This document shows positions 7,237-15,220 of a stretch of DNA of 64,000 bases, piece after piece. Position 1 is the first letter of the stretch. Every line of letters starts with the position of its first letter. This DNA is from Alphaproteobacteria bacterium casp-alpha6. Its GTDB lineage: Bacteria > Pseudomonadota > Alphaproteobacteria > Rhodobacterales > Rhodobacteraceae. The notes under the pieces were generated by a model. The model made no database searches. It saw only the letters and a program-made list of their open reading frames with translations, and was not told the origin of the DNA. The stretch is from NCBI GenBank assembly GCA_001510135.1, contig LFER01000038.1:1-64000 (forward strand), given 5' to 3'. The translations under genes and the position numbers were made by a program.

Positions 7237-7622
7237 GCGCCGCCTTCCTAAGCCCAGACGAAGTTAAGGCGCTTTCTGCCCGTGCTAGTGAGGTCGCGTG
7301 CCTTCACTGCGAAGCCCGCTATGCCAGCCTTGGTGACGGCATTGGCTCTGCCCTGTTTCGTGCTTGCCTTAAAACTTGGGGTACAGGTCCGGCGACGACC
7401 TCTGCCCGCCTATGCTCAGAAGCGGCCGATCATATCATGCACGCATGGAAACATCGCGATCACATAAGCGGGTTGCTTCTACAGCAGACCCACAAAGGCT
7501 TCGTCCCGCTTTATCTGCACAATGTCAGCCTTGGGCCAAAGCTAGCAGAACGCGGGTCACTCTGGATTGACCTCGTAGAAATTGAAAAGGAATTAAATTA
7601 TGGCAATAACCGCTCCAGTTAG
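7233..7622 (+). CDS. unknown 129-aa protein coupled to the capsid gene
   Basis: It starts in an ATGA overlap with the previous gene and ends 22 bases inside the capsid gene, so all three are probably co-translated. It contains 'VACLHCEARY' near residue 22 and is otherwise a mixed helical protein with no recognised motif. Its place before a capsid gene suggests a morphogenesis, scaffolding or packaging role, which is inference only. Confidence 0.65.
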   Translation: MSAAFLSPDEVKALSARASEVACLHCEARYASLGDGIGSALFRACLKTWGTGPATTSARLCSEAADHIMHAWKHRDHISGLLLQQTHKGFVPLYLHNVSLGPKLAERGSLWIDLVEIEKELNYGNNRSS

Positions 7623-9237
7623 TCTGAGTGAAAACCGCGTGCGTAAAATCCTCGCCTTATCTAAACGCGAGTTTGATGACCGCGAGGCGAAAATGAAAAC
7701 GACGATGGTGACAACAAAGTTCACGCCATCAGATGAAAGCGTACTTAAAAAGGGTTATCGGGCCATCAGGTCGGCAAATGGGCCTGATACCTATGAGATT
7801 ACGGTGCCAAGCGATGTGGCATCGAATATGCGGCGGGACTGGCCGTATGCTGTTTTGAGCGAAGGCGATGCACGTCAGCAAATTGGCTGCGTAACCGTTG
7901 ATCAAAACGGCTGTGCAATCACCAAATTTTCTAGGTCGGAAAGTGGTCAACGGGCGCGTCGTCGCTTTGAGACTGGTGATGATGCATTATCCATCGCGTA
8001 TCTGCATAGTTCGTCAGGCCGTAAGCCAGCGGCGTTTTCTATGCGGGCCGTTTCGGACGGTAAGTCAAAAAAGGAAAAATACATGTCCGATCTTCAAGAA
8101 ATCGCGCGATTAGGCGCAAAACATGGTCAAAGCGGCCTTGCAACGCAAGCAATCGCAGCGGGACAAACACTCGCAGAGTTTCGCAATGATTTGCTGGACA
8201 AGGTAAGCAACACACCGTTAGACGCGCCAACCTACATCGAAAGCGGGCAGCGCCAGTATAACTTGGGCAACCTCATCCGTGCCTCAATCACGGGGGATCG
8301 TTCCAAGGCTGGATTTGAGCTTGAAGTAGCTCAGGAATTAGAACGCAATCACCCAACGGGCGTGCGCGGTACTATGGTTCCTTGGCAAGCATTCAGCACG
8401 CGCGCAACGATGACATCAACCTCTGTGGCTAATTTGACTGCAAGCATGCCTATGGGAGCTACGTTTGTGGATGCGTTGCAACCCGCGTCTGCCGCACTGC
8501 AAGCTGGGGCGACCACACTATCGCTCTCAAAGGCAATTTCGGTTCCTAAACAGACTGGAAGTCTTACAGCTTCATGGACGGCTGAAGGGGCCGCTGTAAG
8601 CGAGAGCGCTTTGACAATTGGCACCTTCTCAATGTCGCCTAAACGACTGTCTGCTACTGCAAGTTATACATTGGAAAGCTTGGTGCAAAGCGATCCAAGC
8701 CTTGATGTGCTTACTCGTCGTGACATGGCAAGAATGTTGGCGAGAGGCATCGATACAGCAGCTGTCAGCGGTTCTGGGGCATCTGGATAGCCGACAGGCA
8801 TCACAAACACGTCTGGTGTCTCTACGCTCACCACAGCGGCGACAGGCTACATCTCACGCGATGAGGCGCTGTCTGCACTTGCTGCACTGGAAGCGGATGA
8901 TGTGGATACTTCTAATGCGATATTCCTAATGCATCCAGCTGATGCTTCCGCAACGGCTGGTGCATTGGTGGATACAGGAAGCGGAATGTTCGTTCTTGAA
9001 GATGGCCGTATTCTTGGAAAACGCGTCATCACTTCAACACTTGTTTCACAGGGTACTGCGATTTTGGGCGATTTCGGTCAGCTTTTGGTCGCATCGTTTG
9101 GTGCAGTGGACGTAGTAATTGACCCATATTCTGCGGCTACCTCAGCAACGGTGAAAGTCACAATGCATGCGATGCACGATGTAGCAGTACGGCATGCGAC
9201 AGCGTTTAACGTGATTACGATCACAGCCGCGCCTTAA
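7600..9237 (+). pseudogene. HK97-type major capsid protein gene interrupted by an amber codon
   Basis: Read through one TAG at 8788-8790, the frame stays open for 545 residues. The first ~160 residues are of unclear origin and may be a degenerate prohead protease or delta-like domain. From residue 162 (MSDLQEIARLGAKHGQ) the protein follows capsids of the HK97 fold: a helical delta region, then 'VPWQAFSTRATMTST' and 'PKQTGSLTASWTAEGAAVSE', with 'LARGIDTAAVSGSGASG' before the stop. The text resumes in frame with PTGITNTSGV, matching the usual 'GxGASGQPTGI' loop, so a single CAG-to-TAG change explains the break. The protein would be truncated in the absence of suppression. No portal or terminase is nearby. 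Confidence 0.85.
8071..8085 (+). promoter_or_regulatory. internal ribosome binding site and in-frame start inside the capsid gene
   Basis: AAGGA at 8071-8075 precedes an in-frame ATG at 8083 by seven bases. Initiation here would give the capsid domain alone (385 residues if the amber is read through). This is a better site than that of the annotated start at 7600 and divides the N-terminal domain from the capsid fold exactly. Confidence 0.55.
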
Positions 9238-9729
9238 TGAAAAAGGCTGGTCCAACTAAGGGCCAGCCAGTCATCAGGGAGGAAAAAAAGAAAGTAACCT
9301 TTCATATAAAAGAACGACATGTTGATCGAAAAGTTTAACTTTGGCGCGGTTTTACTGATCTTAGCTCCCGTGTCAAAACAGCTAGGTTTTAGGGCGCTTC
9401 GTAGTCCGTCCTTGCGGGGCCTAGCGATCCCCCCGCCCACCAACTGTCCTCGCATCTTGCGTCTGGTGGGCGGGTGAGGCTCAACGCCTTATCAGACAAC
9501 AGGAACAAGCTAGGGATGCTGAGCGGCCGCTGGATGAGGCTTTGGATTAGATGCTTTTCACAAGTTCACGCTGACTGCATAGAAAATTGACGGTGGTGTG
9601 CGGCTGAGTGGGGGACAGCACCACCGCCAGAGGCCACTGAAAATACAGGATGGATATCCCGATCTTGTAACATTCGTATGAATTAGCTGGGGTTAATTGG
9701 GCGGTTTTGTTCGGTAGCTGACTAGCTGG
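9238..9729. other. non-coding spacer with two hairpins
   Basis: No credible gene. A stem GGCTGG/CCAGCC (9246-9269) is followed, on the minus strand, by a T-run, making it a terminator for leftward transcription. A second perfect 11-bp inverted repeat CCCGCCCACCA/TGGTGGGCGGG lies at 9432-9442 and 9464-9474. The rest looks like decayed phage DNA. Confidence 0.5.
9241..9269 (-). terminator. terminator-like hairpin, minus orientation
   Basis: On the minus strand, GGCTGG and CCAGCC arms around a 12-base loop are followed by TTTTT. It would stop transcripts coming leftward from the cargo genes at 9730-10541 before they run into the capsid operon. Confidence 0.5.
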
Positions 9730-10155
9730 TCAAATCTCTTTTACTGATTTCGAGCATTTAATTGTTACAAGTGCAGTTGCAACCAATTCTTCGTCGTCCT
9801 GTTCTACAATCAAGACATCAGAACGAACATGGAAAATCTTACGTCCTGCTTTTAAGACCTCAGCTCGCGCAATCAAGGGTTTTCCAGTGGCCACAGACAG
9901 CAGGCTTATCTTAAATTCAATTGAAAGAGGTTGGCAATCTTGGGGCATCAAAGAATACGCCGCAAATCCAGCGGCATTATCTGCAATTGTTGAGATTACA
10001 CCACCATGAAAGAAGCCGTGCTGCTGAGTAAGCTTAGCATCAAATGGCAAAAAGATTTCACATTTTCCTGAGCCAACGCTAGCTAACTGCGCACCTATGG
10101 TTTTCATAAAAGGCTGCTTTGAAAAGCCCATTCTTACAGTTTCTGAAATACTCAT
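9730..10155 (-). CDS. PaaI-type hotdog-fold thioesterase
   Basis: A 141-aa hotdog protein. The catalytic helix region 'LTQQHGFFHGGVISTIADNAAGFAA' (shortened motif HGGVISTIAD near residues 50-59) is typical of PaaI-like acyl-CoA thioesterases. The start at 10155 is chosen because an AGGGA ribosome site lies before it; a longer frame to 10200 would run into the upstream gene. It follows the ABM monooxygenase by 23 bases and both probably share an operon. Substrate unknown; pairing with a quinol-monooxygenase-like gene hints at aromatic or acyl-CoA metabolism. It lies inside the integrative element as cargo. Confidence 0.8.
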   Translation of the reverse strand: MSISETVRMGFSKQPFMKTIGAQLASVGSGKCEIFLPFDAKLTQQHGFFHGGVISTIADNAAGFAAYSLMPQDCQPLSIEFKISLLSVATGKPLIARAEVLKAGRKIFHVRSDVLIVEQDDEELVATALVTIKCSKSVKEI

Positions 10156-10178
10156 ACTTTTAATCCCTAGACCGCAAA

Positions 10179-10541
10179 TTAGCCCCCGCCTGCGTAGCAA
10201 GCGACATCAGTAATGCTAGGAGTATGGTGCGCATGGTCTAAGCAGAATTTTTCCTGGTGCATTATCATGCCCGAATATGCTTTACAGACATTCTCCTCAT
10301 CAAAACGCTCACAGAGGTGTTCAATAAGTTCAATCATGTTATGTGGCCCGTTCACGTAATCCATGAAGGCATCAATGGACTCCCATTCATTCACAACAAG
10401 CAACTGGTCTTCTCGGGTGTGCACGATACTGTAAACGTCTAATCCACCAACACTATCTGCGCGACTCTGCACTATCAAATCAGTAATTTCATCAGCAGCA
10501 CCTTCTTTTGGTGTCACGGCAATTACACTCATCATTTTCAT
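10179..10541 (-). CDS. putative quinol monooxygenase, ABM superfamily
   Basis: A 120-aa dimeric alpha/beta-barrel protein: 'MSVIAVTPKEGAADEITDLI' as first strand and helix, then 'LDVYSIVHTREDQLLVVNEWESIDAFMDYV', the standard ABM core (YgiN-like). It is somewhat longer than the usual ~95-100 aa, with a His-rich tail (LDHAHHT). Such enzymes oxidise polycyclic quinols or act in stress response. GGAG lies 9 bases before the ATG. First gene of the two-gene cargo operon next to the right end of the element. Confidence 0.75.
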   Translation of the reverse strand: MKMMSVIAVTPKEGAADEITDLIVQSRADSVGGLDVYSIVHTREDQLLVVNEWESIDAFMDYVNGPHNMIELIEHLCERFDEENVCKAYSGMIMHQEKFCLDHAHHTPSITDVACYAGGG

Positions 10542-10624
10542 AATTGGGTCTCCAGTGATTTGCCCCAGAATAACGCAGTGCAGAAATATGTGAAGGCCAT
10601 TACATCTCAGGATGTTCTGACAAT

Positions 10625-10646
10625 ATGGTATACAAAATGGTATACA
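10625..10646. repeat. paired direct repeats ATGGTATACA, candidate integrase arm sites
   Basis: Two perfect 10-bp direct repeats (10625-10634 and 10637-10646), 12 bp apart, lie 54 bp before the att core. The same word occurs twice at the integrase start (1799-1838), tying both ends of the element to the same integrase. Confidence 0.6.
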
Positions 10647-10700
10647 TCTAAACCGTTAAAGGAACTTAAGCATTTGATATAAGGAAGTTTTATTTGATTC

Positions 10701-10717
10701 TAATGGCGGACAGACAG
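10701..10717. repeat. att core repeat, right copy within tRNA-Ser 3' end
   Basis: Identical for 17 bp to 1674-1690. It spans the last acceptor-stem bases, the discriminator, the encoded CCA and three flanking bases of tRNA-Ser, so integration leaves the tRNA gene intact on this side. Confidence 0.8.
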
Positions 10718-10793
10718 GGATTCGAACCCTGGAGACGGTCTCCCGCCTACACACTTTCCAGGCGTGCGCCTTCGACCACTCGGCCACCTGTCC
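10704..10793 (-). tRNA. tRNA-Ser (anticodon GGA)
   Basis: Read on the minus strand it folds as a class-II tRNA: acceptor GGACAGG pairing TCTGTCC, T8, D arm GGCCGAGTGG, anticodon loop CTGGAAA with GGA at 10757-10759, long variable arm (GGGAGACCGTCTCC), T loop TTCGAAT, discriminator G and encoded CCA. It serves as the integration site of the islands to its left. Confidence 0.95.
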
Positions 10794-10848
10794 GCTTCGG
10801 GTTCGGGTTTACAGCCATTAAGGCATAAAACGCAAGGGTAAAGCTCAG

Positions 10849-11586
10849 TTAATTTACGCTCGCGCCGTCTGTGTCAAAAACCACATGCACTCTTCTGTTT
10901 TGACGTCCCTTCTTTTCGATTTTTGAGACACGCAATCTTCCAATTTCGCCTGTTGTTTTCACATGCGTTCCACCGCAAGGTTGCAGATCTACCTGTGCGT
11001 CTCTTTCAGCAATGCGCACAAGTCGAATTTTTCCAGCGCCTCTTGGAGGTTTAACACTCAGCGTCTTAATAAGCCTAGGATTATTGTCCAGTTCTTCGTC
11101 GCTAATCCATATGTCACTCGTCACGAGGTCACGTTGGATGAGCGCGTTTAATCTTTCGCTGATCTCCTCTTTTTCAGCCGCAACATCCGGCATGTCAAAA
11201 TCCAAACGGCTTTTTTCCGCAGTGATTGCCCCGCCTGTGACAGGCAGTGGAATGATCACTGACAATAAGTGCAGCGCGGTATGCATCCGCATGTGAAGAT
11301 ATCTTTTGTCCCAGTCTATTTTTTGAATAACTTCCGTCCCAACAGGAAGAAGGCTTTGCCCAGATTTTGGGACAAGCACCAATGTGCCATTTTCCCCTTT
11401 TCGGGTTGTTTCGATGACCAATTCGCCCGCTTGCCAAATCAGACGCCCACTATCGCCCGGTTGCCCACCCGAGGTTGCATAAAAGAGGCTCTGATCCAGA
11501 ACAAAACCACCCTCTTCACTGATGCTGAGAATTTTGGCGGGTGCCTCAGTGCGATAACTGTCGTCCAAATACAAAAGTTTCGTCAT
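10849..11586 (-). CDS. AlaX-like alanyl-tRNA editing protein
   Basis: A 245-aa free-standing editing domain related to the C-terminal part of AlaRS. It hydrolyses mischarged Ser-tRNA(Ala) or Gly-tRNA(Ala). The zinc-binding motifs are visible: HTALH (about residue 99) and CGGTH (about 204). 'ATSGGQPGDSG' near residue 35 is the usual N-terminal signature. The ATG at 11586 overlaps the stop of the upstream mscS-like gene as ATGA, so the two are translationally coupled; a longer frame from 11628 is disfavoured. Confidence 0.88.
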   Translation of the reverse strand: MTKLLYLDDSYRTEAPAKILSISEEGGFVLDQSLFYATSGGQPGDSGRLIWQAGELVIETTRKGENGTLVLVPKSGQSLLPVGTEVIQKIDWDKRYLHMRMHTALHLLSVIIPLPVTGGAITAEKSRLDFDMPDVAAEKEEISERLNALIQRDLVTSDIWISDEELDNNPRLIKTLSVKPPRGAGKIRLVRIAERDAQVDLQPCGGTHVKTTGEIGRLRVSKIEKKGRQNRRVHVVFDTDGASVN

Positions 11587-13910
11587 GTTTCTTCTGACCC
11601 CTTGAGGGCTTCGGGGTTGCGGATCCAAATGTCGCGCTGCGCAAAAGGAATTTCGATGCCTTCTTCTTTGAACTTGGTTGCGATCTGGTGATTAACCTCT
11701 GATTTTACACTCAGCAAGAAATTAACATCACGCAGTATGGCGCGAATTTCAAAATCAAGGCTGTCGGCCCCAAACCCCTGAAAGACCACAGAAGGCGGGG
11801 GATTCAAAAGCACCAAAGGTTGATCGTTAATGATGTCACTCAGTATTTCCGTGACACGACGCGTGTCTACGCCATAGGCCACACCAACCGGAACGATCAA
11901 ACGCCCTAATGTATTTCCCCGCGTGTAGTTCGTGACGACGCCTGACACGAGATCTGCGTTGGGGACAATGACATCACTGCGGTCAAAAGTTTCAATGCGC
12001 GTTGAGCGCACAGAAATATCGCGCACATAACCCATTTTACCCCCAACTTCGATCCAGTCACCTTCGCTCACGGGACGCTCAATTAACAAGATTATGCCCG
12101 AAACAAAATTGGAAACGATATTTTGCAAACCAAAACCGATCCCAACAGAAAGCGCGCCGGCAACAATGGCAAGGGATGATAAATCAAGCCCAGCACTGGA
12201 AATCGCGACAACCGCTGCGAAAAAGATCCCCAAATACCCCACACCTGACACAATTGCGGTTTGCGCACCCGTTTCGATTGAGGTTTTCGGCAGGACCGCC
12301 CCCTTTAGCGCGGATTGCAACAAACGTGTTGCCATATATCCAACGGTAAAGACGATAACGAAGGACAGCAGATTGACCGGAGACAGACGCGCATCACCTA
12401 TTGGCACACCCTTTTGAAAAGCATTCCAAATCTCAATCAAATCCACAGAGCGCGCGCCCCAAATCAACGCAAAGACAGGCAAAGCAAGTAAGATCAGAAA
12501 AAATCCGATTAAAATGGGTAACAATGCATCTTCTGAGGGCTCTGTCCCGTTGTAAGTGATTGCAAGATAAATATCATTCACCAGCACCTGAAGCAGATAG
12601 ATAAACGCCAGAAGCGCCAGTGTTTGAATAAACGGATAAAACAATGCGGCCGAAGCATTTGCGAAACCAATGGCGGCCAAAAGAGGTGCTGCGATTGCAA
12701 CAAAATTTGATAACTTTTTCAAAGGGACAATCAGGCGTCCGTTGCCACTCACCTGCCCCTGATCACTTGCACCTGACTGCTTAAAGTCCGCCTTTGGCAG
12801 CTCCATCCCAACCTTGCTGAGTTGGAGCAACGCAAAAGAACCGATGAGGATCAGAACGAAATTAAGTATGGACAGGGTTTGTTCTGATAGATTTTCGTAG
12901 GCGCTTATCACCCTGAAGTACTGTGCAATTACCATGACCAAACCGAGCACACCGAAAAGGAACACCCCGCGTTTCGCCGCAGCTGTGTTTTCAACCCGTA
13001 AACTTGCCTGAGGCCCAAGCAATAATCTTTGCCCAAGCCAGATCGACCCGAACACCCAAAGCGGCCAGTTCATCAAGATACTTTGAAAAGTACCGCTGAA
13101 TGCAGAGGTGAGAACAAGCGTTCCACGCACCTCAAAAATACCACTTTGATTGAGCGTCAGAACCAAATAAGACAGCCCCGCAACGCGCATTAACATCACA
13201 AGGAAACTGGTGGCAAATCGCGCCAGTCGTGTGACGTCCCCACTACTGCGACCAAATACACCCAAGATCCATCGTATAATGGCCTGCGCGCCCAGAAGCA
13301 AAACCAGCGAAATAAACACTCTGACCGCCAAATTCACCCATTGATTAGAAAGCACCTTAACGCTGCTCTCTGTGGAAAACGTGCGCGTTACTTCGCGAAG
13401 TAACGCTGAATGAAAATTATGGATATCACGAAGTGCCGCAGGCCAAGCTAAAAAATACAAGGGTGATTTGCCAAGATGAACCAAAGCAGACGCTTGCTCT
13501 GCCCTGATTTTCTGATCGATTTCACGGATCAACCCATCCGCTTTTTTGAATGCTTCCAGTGCTTTCGCGGCAGGTGCTTTGAGGCGCGAAAGTTCTTCGG
13601 ACAATTCTTTGCGTCGATCCGCAAGCGGGTCTTCTGTCCCGTCTTCCGGAAGCGGGCCTAAAGCTTCGATTTGGGAAAGCACAGTGGCAATAGGCGTCTT
13701 GTTTGCTTCGCTGGCGCTTTGAAATAGCACGCGCCAGTCTGCCACCTGTTTTCGAAGGCTTTCAGACACGTCGTCATTTTCAAGTTGCCTTTCAACATGC
13801 TGTGACTGCTTTAACCAAAGCTCATAATCAATTTCAGTTGTTTGCGCAGAGACAATATGCGCAAAAGAGAAAGCTAAGACGTATAAGATCGCGACAAAGA
13901 GTTTTTTCAT
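11583..13910 (-). CDS. MscS-family mechanosensitive ion channel, large type
   Basis: A 775-aa inner-membrane channel that releases solutes on hypo-osmotic shock. A signal peptide (1-22, ending VSAQ) leads to a periplasmic helical domain (DUF3772-like, about 25-165). About ten hydrophobic segments follow. The MscS pore helix and beta domain occupy the last ~220 residues: 'LSVGIGFGLQNIVSNFVSG' and 'IERPVSEGDWIEVGGKMG' are family signatures. The stop overlaps the alaX start. No odd features. Confidence 0.92.
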   Translation of the reverse strand: MKKLFVAILYVLAFSFAHIVSAQTTEIDYELWLKQSQHVERQLENDDVSESLRKQVADWRVLFQSASEANKTPIATVLSQIEALGPLPEDGTEDPLADRRKELSEELSRLKAPAAKALEAFKKADGLIREIDQKIRAEQASALVHLGKSPLYFLAWPAALRDIHNFHSALLREVTRTFSTESSVKVLSNQWVNLAVRVFISLVLLLGAQAIIRWILGVFGRSSGDVTRLARFATSFLVMLMRVAGLSYLVLTLNQSGIFEVRGTLVLTSAFSGTFQSILMNWPLWVFGSIWLGQRLLLGPQASLRVENTAAAKRGVFLFGVLGLVMVIAQYFRVISAYENLSEQTLSILNFVLILIGSFALLQLSKVGMELPKADFKQSGASDQGQVSGNGRLIVPLKKLSNFVAIAAPLLAAIGFANASAALFYPFIQTLALLAFIYLLQVLVNDIYLAITYNGTEPSEDALLPILIGFFLILLALPVFALIWGARSVDLIEIWNAFQKGVPIGDARLSPVNLLSFVIVFTVGYMATRLLQSALKGAVLPKTSIETGAQTAIVSGVGYLGIFFAAVVAISSAGLDLSSLAIVAGALSVGIGFGLQNIVSNFVSGIILLIERPVSEGDWIEVGGKMGYVRDISVRSTRIETFDRSDVIVPNADLVSGVVTNYTRGNTLGRLIVPVGVAYGVDTRRVTEILSDIINDQPLVLLNPPPSVVFQGFGADSLDFEIRAILRDVNFLLSVKSEVNHQIATKFKEEGIEIPFAQRDIWIRNPEALKGSEET

Positions 13911-13927
13911 GTTTTACCTACTTAGGC

Positions 13928-14956
13928 TTATTCAAAAACATCCGGTATCTCACGCGTTGATGCTGTGAGCCACAGGGGCACTGGCAAGTCTTTTTCTCTC
14001 AAAAACGCTTCATTGAACAGCTTTGATTGATACCTTGTCCCAATATCACACAGGATCGTAACAATTGTATGCCCTTTACCAAGTTTTTGAGCCATTTTTT
14101 TTGCGCCCGCAATATTTATTCCGGAGCTTCCTCCAAGGCAGAGCCCTTCATTTTCCAATAAATCAAACACAATTGGGAGCGCTTCCTGATCCGTGATTTG
14201 GAAACTCATGTCAGGACTAAGACCTTCCAGATTTTTGGTGATCCTGCCCTGCCCAATGCCTTCGGAAATAGATCCTCCCTCAGAAGCCAATGTGCCATTG
14301 ACGTAATGGGCATAAAGCGCTGAACCCATAGGATCGGCAAGTCCGATTTTTACGCCCTTTGGCTGCAATGACGCAGCAACCCCAGCAAGCGTGCCCCCTG
14401 AACCGCAGGCACAAATAAACCCATCCACTTTACCGTCTGTTTGCCGCCAGATTTCAGGCCCCGTCCCGTCAATATGCGCCTGCCTATTCGCAGTATTATC
14501 AAATTGATTGGCCCAGACCGCCCCATTTGGTTCGCTTTTGTTCAATTCCGCAGCCAAGCGTTCAGAATAACGCACATAATTATTCGGGTTTTTGTAAGGA
14601 ACGGCAGGCACCTCGACCAATTCGGCGCCAGCAAGGCGGATCATGTCCTTTTTTTCTTGGCTTTGGGTATTTGGAATGACGATCACAGTTTTAAACCCAA
14701 GCGACGCCCCCACGAGGGCAAGACCAATGCCTGTATTGCCCGCCGTGCCTTCAACAATCGTGCCGCCTGGCCTTAGCTCTCCCCGTGAAATCGCATCACG
14801 TATAATGTACAAGGCTGCACGGTCCTTCACCGATTGACCCGGATTCATAAATTCCGCTTTGCCTAAAATGGTGCAGCCAGTATCCTCGCTTACTTTTTTC
14901 AACTTTATCAAAGGCGTATTGCCAATGGCAGAGCTTAGATCCGCTGCGTAATGCAT
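13928..14956 (-). CDS. cysK: cysteine synthase A (O-acetylserine sulfhydrylase)
   Basis: A 342-aa PLP enzyme of the beta-substituting family, making cysteine from O-acetylserine and sulfide. The PLP lysine is in SVKDRA (about residue 43). 'EGTAGNTGIGLAL' near residue 69 is the substrate loop and 'GSGGTLAGV' near 185 binds the cofactor phosphate. GGAG lies 8 bases before the ATG. Length is at the long end for CysK, matching a variant common in Rhodobacterales. It may share transcription with the mscS-like gene 17 bases downstream. Paralog distinction (CysK, CysM) is not certain. Confidence 0.85.
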   Translation of the reverse strand: MHYAADLSSAIGNTPLIKLKKVSEDTGCTILGKAEFMNPGQSVKDRAALYIIRDAISRGELRPGGTIVEGTAGNTGIGLALVGASLGFKTVIVIPNTQSQEKKDMIRLAGAELVEVPAVPYKNPNNYVRYSERLAAELNKSEPNGAVWANQFDNTANRQAHIDGTGPEIWRQTDGKVDGFICACGSGGTLAGVAASLQPKGVKIGLADPMGSALYAHYVNGTLASEGGSISEGIGQGRITKNLEGLSPDMSFQITDQEALPIVFDLLENEGLCLGGSSGINIAGAKKMAQKLGKGHTIVTILCDIGTRYQSKLFNEAFLREKDLPVPLWLTASTREIPDVFE

Positions 14957-15118
14957 TTAAAATCTCCGTGAAAATTGCCTGAACAACCTAATGCGGTTAT
15001 GCTGAAACCTCAAGCAGCCGAAACCGTTTATTTAAAGTTCAAAAACATGCCGGATAGATCATCGTGAAGTTCCGCCAATCCCACAGAGCAAAAAAGCTGT
15101 CCCACCGCGGGGCTTTGG

Positions 15119-15220
15119 CTAGGATTTAATCACAAATTCAAAATAGATGCGGTCAATATATGCCTCTTCATTAACCGCGTAGCCGGCAACTTCATGCTGC
15201 GCAATCAGACGGCAATTCAT
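15119..15220 (-). CDS. 33-aa ORF coupled to the cfa stop codon
   Basis: An ATG overlaps the cfa stop as ATGA (15217-15220) and the frame runs 33 codons (start MNCRLIAQHEVAGYAVNEEA, end FEFVIKS). The coupling is the same as between other real gene pairs here, but no family is recognised and the peptide is short. It could be a remnant of a longer downstream gene. Confidence 0.35.
   Translation of the reverse strand: MNCRLIAQHEVAGYAVNEEAYIDRIYFEFVIKS

Larger units (their letters stand above)
1674..10717. mobile_element. 9-kb integrative element at tRNA-Ser, phage-satellite-like
   Basis: Bounded by a 17-bp direct repeat of the tRNA-Ser 3' end. It holds a tyrosine integrase next to the left core, an AlpA-like regulator, a RepA-like ATPase, a secreted protein, two small genes coupled to one HK97-type capsid gene, and two cargo enzymes on the minus strand. 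No terminase, portal, tail or lysis gene is visible. This content fits a phage satellite (PICI-like) or a strongly reduced prophage better than a complete phage. TGGTATACA repeats at both ends are candidate arm sites. The capsid gene carries an in-frame stop, so mobility may be impaired. Confidence 0.7.

Noticed and set aside
8788-8790. Recoded stop as selenocysteine
   Set aside because: The codon is TAG, not TGA, and the expected residue from related capsids is Gln.
9234-9455. 73-codon minus-strand frame after the capsid gene
   Set aside because: No ribosome site, low-complexity residues and overlap with a terminator hairpin.
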